This document shows, one piece after another, positions 8,969 through 18,007 of a DNA stretch of 64,000 bases (position 1 is its first letter; each line of letters begins with the position of its first letter). The position numbers and the translations under genes were made by a program. The stretch comes from Mesorhizobium caraganae (GTDB lineage: Bacteria > Pseudomonadota > Alphaproteobacteria > Rhizobiales > Rhizobiaceae), in NCBI RefSeq assembly GCF_016836705.1, contig NZ_JAFCGY010000014.1, forward strand, positions 1 through 64,000, given 5' to 3'. The notes under the pieces were generated by a model. It worked only from the letters and a program-made list of their open reading frames with translations. It made no database searches and was not told the origin of the DNA.

Positions 8969-9895
8969 GTGAGGGGCAAGGCCATAACTATGATCGGAAT
9001 CGCCGCCGTCTTCGGCGCGATCTCGATCTTTGCCGCGGATTTCTGGGTCAAGAGCCAGGCCAGGACCGATGCCGAGGAAAAGACGGCAGCGATCCCGGCG
9101 CCCGTGACCCCAAAAGTTGAGTTCAAGACCATTGTGGTGGCCAACGCACCGCTGCGTTACGGCATGGAACTCGACCGCGCACAGCTCACCGAAATCCCAT
9201 GGTCGGAAGAGTCCGTGCCGCAGGGCGCCTTCACCACCATCAATGCATTGCTTGCCGAAGGCAGCCGTGTTGTACTGTCGCCGATCGAGATCAACGAGCC
9301 GGTGCTGCTCAGCAAGCTGTCTGGGCCGAACGGCCGCGCGACGCTGTCCAACATGATGACGCCCGGCATGCGGGCGGTGACCATCCGCACCGATGAGATC
9401 GCCGGGGTCGGCGGCTTCGTGATGCCGGGCGACCGCGTCGACGTGGTGCTGACACGCGATGCCGGCGAAATCCAGGAAGTGGCCAAGAATGCGCAAGGCG
9501 CGGCCGGTTCGACCGTTACCTCCGAAATCGTCGTCTCCGACGCCAGGGTGCTGACCGTCGGCCAGGGCGCCGACGAGCGCCAGACCACGCCGCAGATCGC
9601 CAATTCCGTAACCATCGAGGTAACAACGGACGGCGCGCAGAAAGTGGCGCTTGCCCGCACCGTCGGCACCTTGTCGCTGTCGCTCCGCTCCTCCGCCGAC
9701 GGCGGTGCCGCAAAGGACGGCGTCACCACCATCTCATCCTTCGGCGGGTCGGTCGCCTCCGGCGTCCAGGCCGCTGCCGGCGCGCTGTTCACGGCCGCGA
9801 CCAAGGAGCCTGAGAAGCCGAAATTCAAGACGATCATCGTGACGCGCGGCACGCAGGTCGAGGAATACCAGGTTCCTGCGCGGGACCAGCCATAA
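8969..9895 (+). CDS. cpaB: Flp pilus assembly protein CpaB (RcpC)
   Basis: A 308-residue periplasmic/outer-membrane assembly factor of the Tad pilus. I place the start at GTG 8969 because AGGGG sits six bases upstream and the product then begins with a charged end and one membrane anchor (ITMIGIAAVFGAISIFAADF). Upstream in-frame codons would give an unlikely leader. The SAF domain is seen as VVANAPLRYGMELDRAQLTEIPW and the RcpC/CpaB domain as MTPGMRAVTIRTDEIAGVGGFVMPGDRVDVVLTRD. It is the first gene of the Tad export operon; cpaC follows. Confidence 0.9.
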   Translation: MRGKAITMIGIAAVFGAISIFAADFWVKSQARTDAEEKTAAIPAPVTPKVEFKTIVVANAPLRYGMELDRAQLTEIPWSEESVPQGAFTTINALLAEGSRVVLSPIEINEPVLLSKLSGPNGRATLSNMMTPGMRAVTIRTDEIAGVGGFVMPGDRVDVVLTRDAGEIQEVAKNAQGAAGSTVTSEIVVSDARVLTVGQGADERQTTPQIANSVTIEVTTDGAQKVALARTVGTLSLSLRSSADGGAAKDGVTTISSFGGSVASGVQAAAGALFTAATKEPEKPKFKTIIVTRGTQVEEYQVPARDQP

Positions 9896-9928
9896 CTGCC
9901 GGTGGGGACCGGGCGAGGGACGGGACAG

Positions 9929-11374
9929 ATGTCGGGACTTCATGCATATCGGATGACGAAAGGGCTGCGCCCAATGCGGGCGTTTGCGATGGCGGCTTGC
10001 CTCGCCGCGGCCGCAATGCTCGGCCTCAGCGCGCCGGCCAAGGCAGACAACGACATCGTCTATGTGTCGTCGACCAAGAATGCGTCGATCAAGGTGGCCA
10101 AGGGCAAGCCGAAGACGATCATGACCAATGCCGCCTTCTACCAGATCGTCATCGGCGATCCGGAGATCGCAAACGTCAATCCGCTGACCGACAAATCCTT
10201 CTATGTGCTGGGCAACAATCTCGGCACCACCGGCGTCGCGTTGTTCGACGAGAACAAGCAGCTGGTCGGCACCATCGACATCGAGGTGACGCTGGACACC
10301 GACCAGCTGGCCAGCACCATCCGCGCCAGCGTGCCGGATGCCAAGATCAAGGTCGGCTCGGCCAATGGCCGCGTCGTGCTGTCGGGAGAGGCGGATGACG
10401 CGGTCGCCGCCGAGAAGGCGAGCAAGATCGCCAGCCGCTTCTCCGGCAATGAGGAAGTGATCAATTCGGTCAACATCTCGTCCTCGCAGCAGGTTCAGCT
10501 CAACGTCCGCTTCGTCGAGATCAACCGCCAGGCCGGACAGGATCTCGGCGCCAAATACAGCGCCAATTTCGCTTACGGCCTTGGCGGGCGCGACGTCACC
10601 ATCGAGCCGGGCTCGTTGCCGGCGGCGGGCAATGGCGAGATCATCGGCCGGCTGCTGTCGAACGGCCTGTCGATCGACGTTGCCATCAAGGCCCTGGAAG
10701 AGCGCGGCCTTGCCAGGCGGCTGGCCGAGCCGAACCTGATCGCCCGTTCGGGGCAGACGGCAAGCTTCCTTGCCGGCGGCGAGTTTCCGATCCCGGTCTC
10801 CGAGGACAATGGCAAGATCTCCGTCAGCTACAAGAAATACGGCGTCAGCCTGGATTTCACGCCAACCGTGCTGAAGGACGGGCTGGTCAGCCTCGACATC
10901 GCGCCGGAAGTGTCTTCGATCGATGCCTCGGCCTCCTACAATATCGGTGAGATTTCGGTGCCGGGCTTCATCGTGCGCCGCGCCAGGACATCGGTCGACC
11001 TGAAGAACGGCCAGAGCTTCATGATCGCCGGTCTGCTTCAATCGCAGAACGACATCACCACGTCGCGCCTTCCCGGCCTCGGCAAGCTGCCGGTGCTCGG
11101 CCCGCTGTTCTCTTCGAAATCCTATCAGCGGCGCGAGACCGATCTGGTGATCATCGTCACCCCCTATCTGGTCAAGCCGGTCGATCCGTCGAAGAAGTTG
11201 CTCGAGCCGACCGACGGCACGCAGCCGGCCAGCAATGTCGACTATTTCCTCAACAACACCGAAGAAGTGAAGGCGTCCGACGCCAACCGCGCAATGGCAA
11301 TGGCCAGCGGCAGCACGGCACAGCCGGCCCCGGTCACCACGGTCGGGCACTTCCTCGACCTGCCGAAGGATTGA
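9929..11374 (+). CDS. cpaC: Tad pilus outer-membrane secretin CpaC (RcpA)
   Basis: A 481-residue secretin that forms the outer-membrane channel for the Flp pilus. The ATG at 9929 is preceded by GAGGGA and is followed by a signal peptide ending about residue 40 (LSAPAKA). An N-terminal pilus/secretin-associated segment (KTIMTNAAFYQIVIGDPEIANVNPLTDKS), a BON-like segment (VVLSGEADD), and the secretin core are present: LNVRFVEINRQAGQDLG, GGEFPIPV, VSLDIAPEVSSID and the C-terminal RRETDLVIIVTPYLVKP. It sits between cpaB and a short lipoprotein gene. Confidence 0.93.
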   Translation: MSGLHAYRMTKGLRPMRAFAMAACLAAAAMLGLSAPAKADNDIVYVSSTKNASIKVAKGKPKTIMTNAAFYQIVIGDPEIANVNPLTDKSFYVLGNNLGTTGVALFDENKQLVGTIDIEVTLDTDQLASTIRASVPDAKIKVGSANGRVVLSGEADDAVAAEKASKIASRFSGNEEVINSVNISSSQQVQLNVRFVEINRQAGQDLGAKYSANFAYGLGGRDVTIEPGSLPAAGNGEIIGRLLSNGLSIDVAIKALEERGLARRLAEPNLIARSGQTASFLAGGEFPIPVSEDNGKISVSYKKYGVSLDFTPTVLKDGLVSLDIAPEVSSIDASASYNIGEISVPGFIVRRARTSVDLKNGQSFMIAGLLQSQNDITTSRLPGLGKLPVLGPLFSSKSYQRRETDLVIIVTPYLVKPVDPSKKLLEPTDGTQPASNVDYFLNNTEEVKASDANRAMAMASGSTAQPAPVTTVGHFLDLPKD

Positions 11375-11378
11375 AGCC

Positions 11379-11645
11379 ATGCGCGTGGGACCATGCATTG
11401 CCCTGCTGCTCGCCGGCTTCGCCAGCGGCTGTACCAGCGACGACTATATCCGCTCCGAGGGGCCGACGACCGCCGCCGGCAACGCGCAAGCTGCCAATAC
11501 GGCCATGCAGATGGTCGATCCCTGGAAATACGGCGTCCAGAACACCAGGCTGTTGGTGCCGGCGCAGCGCAGTGACGCGGCGGTCAACGCCGCCGATCAG
11601 GCGGCTGCTGCCAAGGCCGTGCAACCAACAGCGACAACCGATTGA
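11379..11645 (+). CDS. Short lipoprotein in the cpaD position of the Tad operon
   Basis: An 88-residue protein that starts four bases after the cpaC stop. The signal peptide (MRVGPCIALLLAGFASG) ends in a lipobox (FASGC). The mature part of about 70 residues includes AQAANTAMQMVDPWKYG, which resembles the Ala-Asn ... Asp/Asn-Pro motif near the C terminus of CpaD. Ordinary CpaD is over 200 residues, so most of that protein is absent. I infer a minimal CpaD-like pilotin or pilus lipoprotein of the outer membrane; the resemblance is to one motif only. The alternative is an unrelated small Tad lipoprotein. Confidence 0.7.
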   Translation: MRVGPCIALLLAGFASGCTSDDYIRSEGPTTAAGNAQAANTAMQMVDPWKYGVQNTRLLVPAQRSDAAVNAADQAAAAKAVQPTATTD

Positions 11646-11689
11646 TTTGCCTGGCGATTTGACCGGGAATGACCTGACAGGCTGACAAA

Positions 11690-12904
11690 ATGGCAAGCGG
11701 CATCAAGACCAAGAAAATCCTGCTGGTGTCCAGCGACCGGACCTTTGTGCAGGATACGCGCACCGCATTCGCGGCCTCGGAGGTGATCCAGCTTTCGACA
11801 GTCGAGAAGAATATTTCCGAACTGCGCGGCGAGGTCCAGGAAGCCGATTTCGGCGCGCTCATCGTCGACATGGACGCGGCGAAGCTGGAAGAGATCGAGT
11901 CGCTGCAGCGCATCATGCGCCGGCTCGAAGGCCGGGTTCCGGTCGTCGTCGTCACCCAGGAGTTCAACGCCGCCGCGGTGCGCATCCTCGTGCAGCTGCA
12001 GGTCGCCGATTTCCTGGTCAAGCCGATCACCACCGCAGACCTGGTGCGCTCCGTCATTCGCGCGCTGCAAGGGCCGGGACGCGAGGAAAACACCGAGTCG
12101 CAGATCTACACCTTCATGCCGGCCGCCGGCGGCGTCGGCACCACGACGCTGGCGTTGCAAACCGCCTTCCAGCTGCATCATTCGGTGACGCGCGGCGCGT
12201 CGACCTGCGTGGTCGACCTCAATTTCCAGCAGGGCGCCTGCGCCGAATATCTCGACCTTGAGCCGCGCTTCGACATCACCGAAATCGAGAACCAGCCCGA
12301 GCGCCTCGACCGGCAGCTGCTGGATGTGATGCTGTCCAAGCATGCCAGCGGGCTCTGCGTGCTGGCCGCCCCCACACATCCATCGGAAATGCGCTCGTTC
12401 AAGACCGATGTCGTGGTGCGCATGCTCGATCTCGTCTCGGCCTATTTCGACAATGTCGTCATCGACATGCCGCGCACCTGGTTTCCGTGGACGGAGACGG
12501 TGCTGCTCGGCTCCAACAAGCTCTACATCGTCGCCGAAATGACGGTGCCGTGCCTGCGCCACACACAGCGGCTGATCCAGGCGGTCTACGAGACGGCCGG
12601 CAAGGAAGTGAAGCCCAATGTCATCGTCAACCGGTTCGAGCAGAAGATGTTCGACAGCGGTATCAAGCAGGCGGATGTGCAGGAAATCCTCGGCGAGCAT
12701 TTCGTCGGCGGCATCTCCAACAATTACCGGCTGGTGCGCGAAGCGGTCGACCGCGGCGTGCCGCTGCACGAGATCGACCCGAACGCCAATGTCGTCAACG
12801 ATCTGAAGAAGATCATCCTGCCGGAGGAAGCCGTGGCGACGCCGGAGAAATCACGCTCGCTGTTCGGCATCGGCAGGGGCCTCCTGAAGAGGAAAGCGGG
12901 ATGA
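11690..12904 (+). CDS. cpaE: Tad pilus localisation ATPase CpaE (TadZ-like)
   Basis: A 404-residue protein with an N-terminal receiver-like domain (KKILLVSSDRTFVQDTRTAF, LIVDMDAAKLEEIESL, ADFLVKPITTADLV; residues about 5-125) and a C-terminal ParA/MinD-type ATPase (residues about 140-375) with the deviant Walker A motif AAGGVGTTT. In Tad systems CpaE/TadZ places the secretion machine at the pole. The receiver keeps an Asp in the phosphorylation strand but is probably a pseudo-receiver. Its stop overlaps the start of cpaF (ATGA), indicating translational coupling. Confidence 0.92.
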   Translation: MASGIKTKKILLVSSDRTFVQDTRTAFAASEVIQLSTVEKNISELRGEVQEADFGALIVDMDAAKLEEIESLQRIMRRLEGRVPVVVVTQEFNAAAVRILVQLQVADFLVKPITTADLVRSVIRALQGPGREENTESQIYTFMPAAGGVGTTTLALQTAFQLHHSVTRGASTCVVDLNFQQGACAEYLDLEPRFDITEIENQPERLDRQLLDVMLSKHASGLCVLAAPTHPSEMRSFKTDVVVRMLDLVSAYFDNVVIDMPRTWFPWTETVLLGSNKLYIVAEMTVPCLRHTQRLIQAVYETAGKEVKPNVIVNRFEQKMFDSGIKQADVQEILGEHFVGGISNNYRLVREAVDRGVPLHEIDPNANVVNDLKKIILPEEAVATPEKSRSLFGIGRGLLKRKAG

Positions 12905-14322
12905 CCAGTCGCTTCTCGACCCTGCAGAACCGTGACGTCCGCCCGCTGAAGCCGGCCGATGCGGCGCCGGTCGCGCATCATGCGGTGGTCATTCCGACGA
13001 TCCGCAAGGCCTCGCCGCCGAAGCCAGATACAACACCGGGAAAAAGCGCCAACAAGGTGCTCGACGCCCGCGTGCGCATTCACCGTCTGCTGCTCGAAGA
13101 AATCAACCTTGTCGCGCTGGAGCGCCTGCCCAAGGAAGAGATGCGCCGGCAGGTGCAGGAATTCGTATCGGAAAAGACCCGCCAGGAGCGGATGGCGATC
13201 AACACCGTCGAGCTCGAGTCGCTGGTCGACGACATCGTCGACGAGATGGTCGGCCTCGGTCCGCTGGAGCCGCTGCTCAAGGACCCCGACATCAACGACA
13301 TCCTGATCAACGGCCACCAGAACTGCTTTGTCGAAAAACGCGGCAAGCTGCAGCAGGTCCACATCCCGTTCAAGGATGAGGCGCACCTGTTGCGCATCAT
13401 CAACAAGATCGTCGCCGCCGTCGGTCGCCGGGTCGACGAATCGCAGCCGATGGTCGACGCCCGCATGCTCGACGGCTCGCGCTTCAATGCCGCCATCCGG
13501 CCGGTGGGCGTCGACGGGCCGCTGGTGTCGATCCGCAAGTTTTCCAAGAACAAGCTCGGCCTGCACAAACTGGTTGAGTTCGGCGCCATCACCCAGAATA
13601 TGGCCGAGGTGCTGGCCGCCGCCGTGCATGCCCGCAAGACCACCATCATCTCGGGCGGCACAGGCACCGGCAAGACGACGATGCTCAACGCGCTGTCGGC
13701 CTTCATTCCGGAAGACGAGCGGCTGATCACCATCGAGGACGCGGCCGAACTGCAACTGCAGCAGCCGCATGTCGCGCGCATGGAAACGCGCCCCGCCAAC
13801 ATTGAAGGTCACGGCGAACTGAAGCAGCGCGACCTGGTCAAGAACGCGCTGCGCATGCGCCCCGACCGCGTCATCCTCGGCGAGTGCCGCGGCGAGGAGG
13901 CCTTCGACATGCTGCAGGCGATGAACACGGGCCATGAAGGTTCGATGGCGACCATCCACGCCAACACGCCACGCGATGCCATTTCACGCCTAGAGCAGAT
14001 GCTGGGCATGACCGGCATGCCGATGACGGTGCAGTCGATCCGCAGCCAGATCGCCAGCGCGCTCGACCTTATCGTCCAGCTGACGCGTCTGTCCGACGGC
14101 AAGCGCAAGGTGACCAGCGTCGCCGAGGTGACCGGCATGGAAGGCGACGTCATCCAGATGCAGGAGATATTCCGCTTCGTGCGCACCGGCATGGAAGCCG
14201 ACGGCACCATCCTCGGTCACTACGAGGCGACCGGCATTCGCCCGCGCTTTCTTGAGGATCTGCGCAATATGGGCATCGAATTCCCCGGTAAATATTTCGA
14301 ACCCGGCCGACCGCAGGAGTAG
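12901..14322 (+). CDS. cpaF: Tad pilus secretion ATPase CpaF (TadA)
   Basis: A 473-residue type II/IV secretion ATPase that powers Flp pilus assembly. The start is the ATG overlapping the cpaE stop. Family features: DINDILINGHQNCFVEKRGKL and RRVDESQPMVDARMLDGSRF in the N-terminal domain, the Walker A motif SGGTGTGKTTML (near residue 258), the Asp box ITIEDAAELQL, the Walker B region RVILGECRGEEAFDML, and the His box GSMATIHANTPRDA. It acts as a hexamer on the cytoplasmic face with the TadB/TadC platform encoded next. Confidence 0.95.
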   Translation: MTSRFSTLQNRDVRPLKPADAAPVAHHAVVIPTIRKASPPKPDTTPGKSANKVLDARVRIHRLLLEEINLVALERLPKEEMRRQVQEFVSEKTRQERMAINTVELESLVDDIVDEMVGLGPLEPLLKDPDINDILINGHQNCFVEKRGKLQQVHIPFKDEAHLLRIINKIVAAVGRRVDESQPMVDARMLDGSRFNAAIRPVGVDGPLVSIRKFSKNKLGLHKLVEFGAITQNMAEVLAAAVHARKTTIISGGTGTGKTTMLNALSAFIPEDERLITIEDAAELQLQQPHVARMETRPANIEGHGELKQRDLVKNALRMRPDRVILGECRGEEAFDMLQAMNTGHEGSMATIHANTPRDAISRLEQMLGMTGMPMTVQSIRSQIASALDLIVQLTRLSDGKRKVTSVAEVTGMEGDVIQMQEIFRFVRTGMEADGTILGHYEATGIRPRFLEDLRNMGIEFPGKYFEPGRPQE

Positions 14323-14326
14323 GCTG

Positions 14327-15292
14327 GTGTTCGAGAGTTTCAGCCCGATCTATGTCGTCTATGCCGCGGCAGCGCTGACCGGCATCATGATCGCCGAAGG
14401 CTGTTATCTGCTTTATGCCGGCCGTAGCGATAAGCGCCTGGCCATCAACCGGCGCATGAAGCTGCAGGAAAACAAGATCAGCCAGGAACAGGTGCTGATC
14501 CAGTTGCGCAAGGAGCGCGGCCTGGACGCCGGCACCTCACTGTTCTCGCCCGATCGTTTTCGCGCCTTGCGTACGCAGTCGGGCATGGTGATGCCGTTGC
14601 CGAAATTCCTGATGATCACGACGGGCGTGGCGCTGGCGATGACGCTCGCCGCGCTCTGGTACGGTCTGCCGCTGCTGCTCGCCATCTTGCTGTTTGTGAT
14701 GCTCGCGCCATTGCTGCCGGTGCTGGTGCTGCGTACCAAGCGCAGCCGCCGGGTCAAGCGGTTCGGCGTGCAACTGCCGGAAGCGCTGGAGTTGATCACG
14801 CGCGGCCTTAAAGCCGGGCATCCGGTTCCGGTGGCGATCTCTATGGTGTCGCGCGAGATGCCCGATCCGATCGGCACGGAGTTCGGCGTTATCTCCGACG
14901 AGGTGACCTATGGTTCCGACCTGGTCTCGGCGTTGAACTCACTGTTCGACCGGGTCGGCCAGGAGGATCTGCCGCTGTTCGTCACCGCGGTGTCGATCCA
15001 GACGAGTTCGGGCGGCAATTTGCGCGAGATCCTCGACGGGCTGTCAACGACCATCCGCGAGCGCGGCAAGCTGCGCCGCAAGGTGCGCGCCATTTCGACG
15101 GAAGGCCGTATGTCGGCCTACATCCTGACGGCGGTTCCGGCGCTGCTGTTCGCCGCCATCATGGTGCTGATGCCGCAATTTTACAGCCAGGTTTGGGATG
15201 TGCCGAAGACCTGGTACCTGCTGGGCGGCTCGGTGACATGGCTGATACTGGGCAACATCATCATGTTCAAGATGTCGAACTTCCGGTTCTGA
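14327..15292 (+). CDS. tadB: Tad pilus inner-membrane platform protein TadB (CpaG)
   Basis: A 321-residue GspF-type membrane protein. The start is the GTG at 14327, four bases after the cpaF stop and seven bases after AGGAG; a start further upstream would overlap cpaF heavily. One N-terminal helix (IYVVYAAAALTGIMIAEGCYLL), two central helices (LMITTGVALAMTLAALWY, LLLAILLFVMLAPLLPVLVL), a cytoplasmic GspF domain with LPEALELITRGLKAGHPVPVA, and a C-terminal helix pair are seen. It pairs with TadC as the platform for CpaF. Confidence 0.92.
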   Translation: MFESFSPIYVVYAAAALTGIMIAEGCYLLYAGRSDKRLAINRRMKLQENKISQEQVLIQLRKERGLDAGTSLFSPDRFRALRTQSGMVMPLPKFLMITTGVALAMTLAALWYGLPLLLAILLFVMLAPLLPVLVLRTKRSRRVKRFGVQLPEALELITRGLKAGHPVPVAISMVSREMPDPIGTEFGVISDEVTYGSDLVSALNSLFDRVGQEDLPLFVTAVSIQTSSGGNLREILDGLSTTIRERGKLRRKVRAISTEGRMSAYILTAVPALLFAAIMVLMPQFYSQVWDVPKTWYLLGGSVTWLILGNIIMFKMSNFRF

Positions 15293-15293
15293 G

Positions 15294-16259
15294 ATGGAAC
15301 AGGTGATCCAGTTCCTCGCCTCGCTGGCGCCGACCTCGATGATGCCGGTGGCCGCGCTGCTCCTGGCATTGGGCGGCAGCGCGGTGGCATGGCCGCTGGT
15401 GTTGGCCAAGGGCGACCGCAACGATCTCAAGCGCCGGCTCAAGGTCGATGACAGGAAGGTTCCCGAACAGGTCGAGGCGGCGCCGAAGAAGAGCCAGAGC
15501 GTCGTGCGCGAGAAGGCGGTGAAGCGGGCGCAGGAATTCTACGCCAAGAGCGATCCGGAAAATGTCGCCCGGCTGCGCATGAAGCTGATCCAGGCGGGCT
15601 ATATGGAGCCGCGTGCGGTCGGCACGTTCTTCCTGATCCGCTTCGGCTGTCTCGTGGGCACAGCGATAGGCGCGTTCCTGGTCAATCAGTGGATGGCGAG
15701 CGCCGATTCCACCGCGACCAGCCGCTGGACCTTCATCATCCTGTCGGGAGCCGCCGGCTATTTCGTGCCCGGCCTGGTGCTCAGCCAGAAGGTGCGGGAA
15801 AAAATGCGCGAATACCGCAACGGCTTTCCCGACTTCATGGATTTGATGATCGTCTGCTCCGATGCCGGCATGAGCATGGAAGCCGGCATCGAGCGCGTCT
15901 CGAAGGAACTGGCCAAGACCTATCCGTCGCTCAGCCAGAACCTGCAGTTGGTGTCGCTGGAACTGAGGGCTGGCCGCAGCCTCGACGATGCCCTGAAGGC
16001 GCTCGCCGATCGCCTCAGCCTTGACGAGGTGCGCTCCTTCGCCACGCTCCTGCAGCAGTCCAAGGAACTCGGCACCAGCCTCGCCGGGGCGCTGCGTGTG
16101 TTCTCCGACGAAATGCGCCACAAGCGCATGTCGCTGGCCGAGGAAAAGGCACATGCCTTGCCGGCCAAGATGTCGGTGCCGGTGGTGGTGTGCATCCTGC
16201 CGGTGGTGCTGATGATCGCCGTCATCCCGATCATCGTCAAAATGACTGCCGCGCAGTAG
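15294..16259 (+). CDS. tadC: Tad pilus inner-membrane platform protein TadC (CpaH)
   Basis: A 321-residue GspF-domain membrane protein that starts one base after the tadB stop. Key segment: NGFPDFMDLMIVCSDAGMSMEAGIERVSKEL, the TadC version of the GspF motif, followed by ELRAGRSLDDALKALADR and a C-terminal helix (VVVCILPVVLMIAVIPIIVKM). It forms the inner-membrane platform with TadB. It is the last of the tightly packed Tad genes; tadD follows after an unrelated-looking secreted protein gene. Confidence 0.92.
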   Translation: MEQVIQFLASLAPTSMMPVAALLLALGGSAVAWPLVLAKGDRNDLKRRLKVDDRKVPEQVEAAPKKSQSVVREKAVKRAQEFYAKSDPENVARLRMKLIQAGYMEPRAVGTFFLIRFGCLVGTAIGAFLVNQWMASADSTATSRWTFIILSGAAGYFVPGLVLSQKVREKMREYRNGFPDFMDLMIVCSDAGMSMEAGIERVSKELAKTYPSLSQNLQLVSLELRAGRSLDDALKALADRLSLDEVRSFATLLQQSKELGTSLAGALRVFSDEMRHKRMSLAEEKAHALPAKMSVPVVVCILPVVLMIAVIPIIVKMTAAQ

Positions 16260-16379
16260 ATACGTCGGAGCCGCCCGGCGACTTCCTGCGGTTACTCACT
16301 TCAATTAGCCCTGCCTGGATTTCGCGGGACCCGGCCAGTGCGGCTGCTTCGGCAAAACCAGCAAATGAGTGATCAGCCA

Positions 16380-17213
16380 ATGCGAATAATCTTGTGCACC
16401 GTCTTCCTCAGCCTAGCCACGGCCGGCTTGTCGCCTGCCCAGGCTGCGGCCGGCGACTGCGGCGATGCTGCCGCTCTCGTGCAGCAGGCCTATCCCAAGG
16501 CTCGCAAGAGTACTGACGGCACCTCGTTCACACTCGAGCCCCATACCAGCATCGCTCAAACCCTCCGGGACGGCGATATGCCGTTCGGTTTGGTCTGCAA
16601 GGTCTGGCCCGCCCATGACGAATTGTTGCTGGTCGCGGTGCCGCTGCTCGACAGCTCCCAATCCAGCGACGACCGACACGTCGGCGATATCGAGTTGCTG
16701 GTGGTCGACCGGAACAGCCTGCAGGTGCGCCAGCGGCTGCTCCAGCCTGATCTGATGACGGATGACGCCATCGCAATCCGCGAGATCGAGTTCGACACCG
16801 GCCACTATGGGCTGGCCCCTGGTATCACCGCCTTCGGCCTGCGCATCGGGATGGCAAACCATTCGCAGCCGAATCCCTTTAGCGAGACCGATCTGCGGCT
16901 CTATGCGGTTGACGGCAACGGCCTGCGGGTGGTGCTCGCTGGCATGATCGTGGCAGGCAGTGGCGGCGAGGGCGATACCAACTGCGCAGGATCGTTTCAT
17001 TCCACTCAGGTGACGCTGACCATGGGCCGGGCGGTACATCACGGCTATCACGACATTCATGTGGTCGAGCGATCGGATACCGATAATCCATTTCCTGATG
17101 CGAACGGGGAGTGCCAGTCTCATCCCGGCAAGTCCACAGGCCATACCTATCGGCTGCGTTATGACGGCAGCCGCTATCCGGTTCCGGCTGCGCTCAACGC
17201 CTTGGAACCTTGA
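16380..17213 (+). CDS. Secreted protein of unknown function
   Basis: A 277-residue protein if read from the ATG at 16380, which opens directly on a signal peptide (MRIILCTVFLSLATAGLSPA, cleavage near AQA-AA). Starts at 16338 (GTG) and 16365 are also in frame; no strong ribosome site separates them. The mature protein has three Cys (GDCGDA, LVCKVW, DTNCAGSF) plus a C-terminal ECQSHPG, enough for two disulfides, and mixed beta-type segments. It lies between tadC and tadD on the same strand, so a link to the pilus is possible but not shown. No known family was recognised. Confidence 0.7.
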   Translation: MRIILCTVFLSLATAGLSPAQAAAGDCGDAAALVQQAYPKARKSTDGTSFTLEPHTSIAQTLRDGDMPFGLVCKVWPAHDELLLVAVPLLDSSQSSDDRHVGDIELLVVDRNSLQVRQRLLQPDLMTDDAIAIREIEFDTGHYGLAPGITAFGLRIGMANHSQPNPFSETDLRLYAVDGNGLRVVLAGMIVAGSGGEGDTNCAGSFHSTQVTLTMGRAVHHGYHDIHVVERSDTDNPFPDANGECQSHPGKSTGHTYRLRYDGSRYPVPAALNALEP

Positions 17214-17375
17214 GGCCGCTCGCGTCGGTGCCGATGGAAGGCTGCGCCTGCTGGTTAATGGACGGTGTGCCGGAAACCAAATTTTCAGCGCATTTCAGCA
17301 CCGAAGCTTAATCGCTCTCCTGTACAAATGATCCCCAGAGAATGACCCGGTAAATCGGGCGATTGGGGCAGGGGC

Positions 17376-17846
17376 ATGCGTCACAGAAATTTCACGGCAA
17401 TGGCCGCGCTAGCGGCCGTCTTGGCGGTCAGCGGTTGTACGACCGAGAACGTCGACAAGACCAAGACCACATCTATCCAACCGGCGGCAAAGGACGTCAG
17501 CACGTCCGACCTGGCGCAGGGCAAGGCGCAGTTCCGCGACGCCAATTACGGTCTTGCCGAACAGCATTTCCGCAAGGCCGTGGAGCTGAAGGCCGACAGT
17601 GCCGAGGGATGGATGGGGCTGGCTGCGTCCTACGACGAGCTCGGCCGCTTCGACTTCGCCGACCGCGCCTACGACCAGCTGTTGAAGGTTGCCGGGCGCA
17701 AGCCGCAGATCGTCAACAATATGGGTTATTCGCAGCTGCTGCGCGGCAACAAGCAGAAGGCAAGAGCCCTGCTGATGGAAGCAAGGGCCGGCATGGCCGA
17801 CCCGACCGTGGTCAACGCCAATCTGGCGCTGCTCAACAAGGGGTGA
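17376..17846 (+). CDS. tadD: TPR lipoprotein TadD-like
   Basis: A 156-residue lipoprotein. GGGGCAGGGGC precedes the ATG. The signal peptide ends with a lipobox (AVSGC at about residue 21). The rest consists of about three tetratricopeptide repeats (ANYGLAEQHFRKAVELKADSAEGWMGLAASYDELGRFDFA and so on). TadD is needed in Tad systems for pilus biogenesis, probably helping secretin assembly at the outer membrane. Its position at the end of the Tad cluster supports the name; other TPR lipoproteins look similar. Confidence 0.85.
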   Translation: MRHRNFTAMAALAAVLAVSGCTTENVDKTKTTSIQPAAKDVSTSDLAQGKAQFRDANYGLAEQHFRKAVELKADSAEGWMGLAASYDELGRFDFADRAYDQLLKVAGRKPQIVNNMGYSQLLRGNKQKARALLMEARAGMADPTVVNANLALLNKG

Positions 17847-18007
17847 GGCTTCGCAACCGTCGTTTGTGGTATCTGCCGCGATCTATCGACGGTTTGTAAA
17901 CCCTGTCGAAAATTTGCACTGCAAGCCCGGTCAAAAACGGTATCTCGAAGCCATCGCTCGCCTATGATGCGGTGCAACCGACGATCCCTGAAGGCTGTCG
18001 TTCACCC

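Noticed and set aside
9734..11398. 554-codon minus-strand frame opposite cpaC
   Set aside because: Shadow of the secretin gene, whose family motifs are unmistakable.
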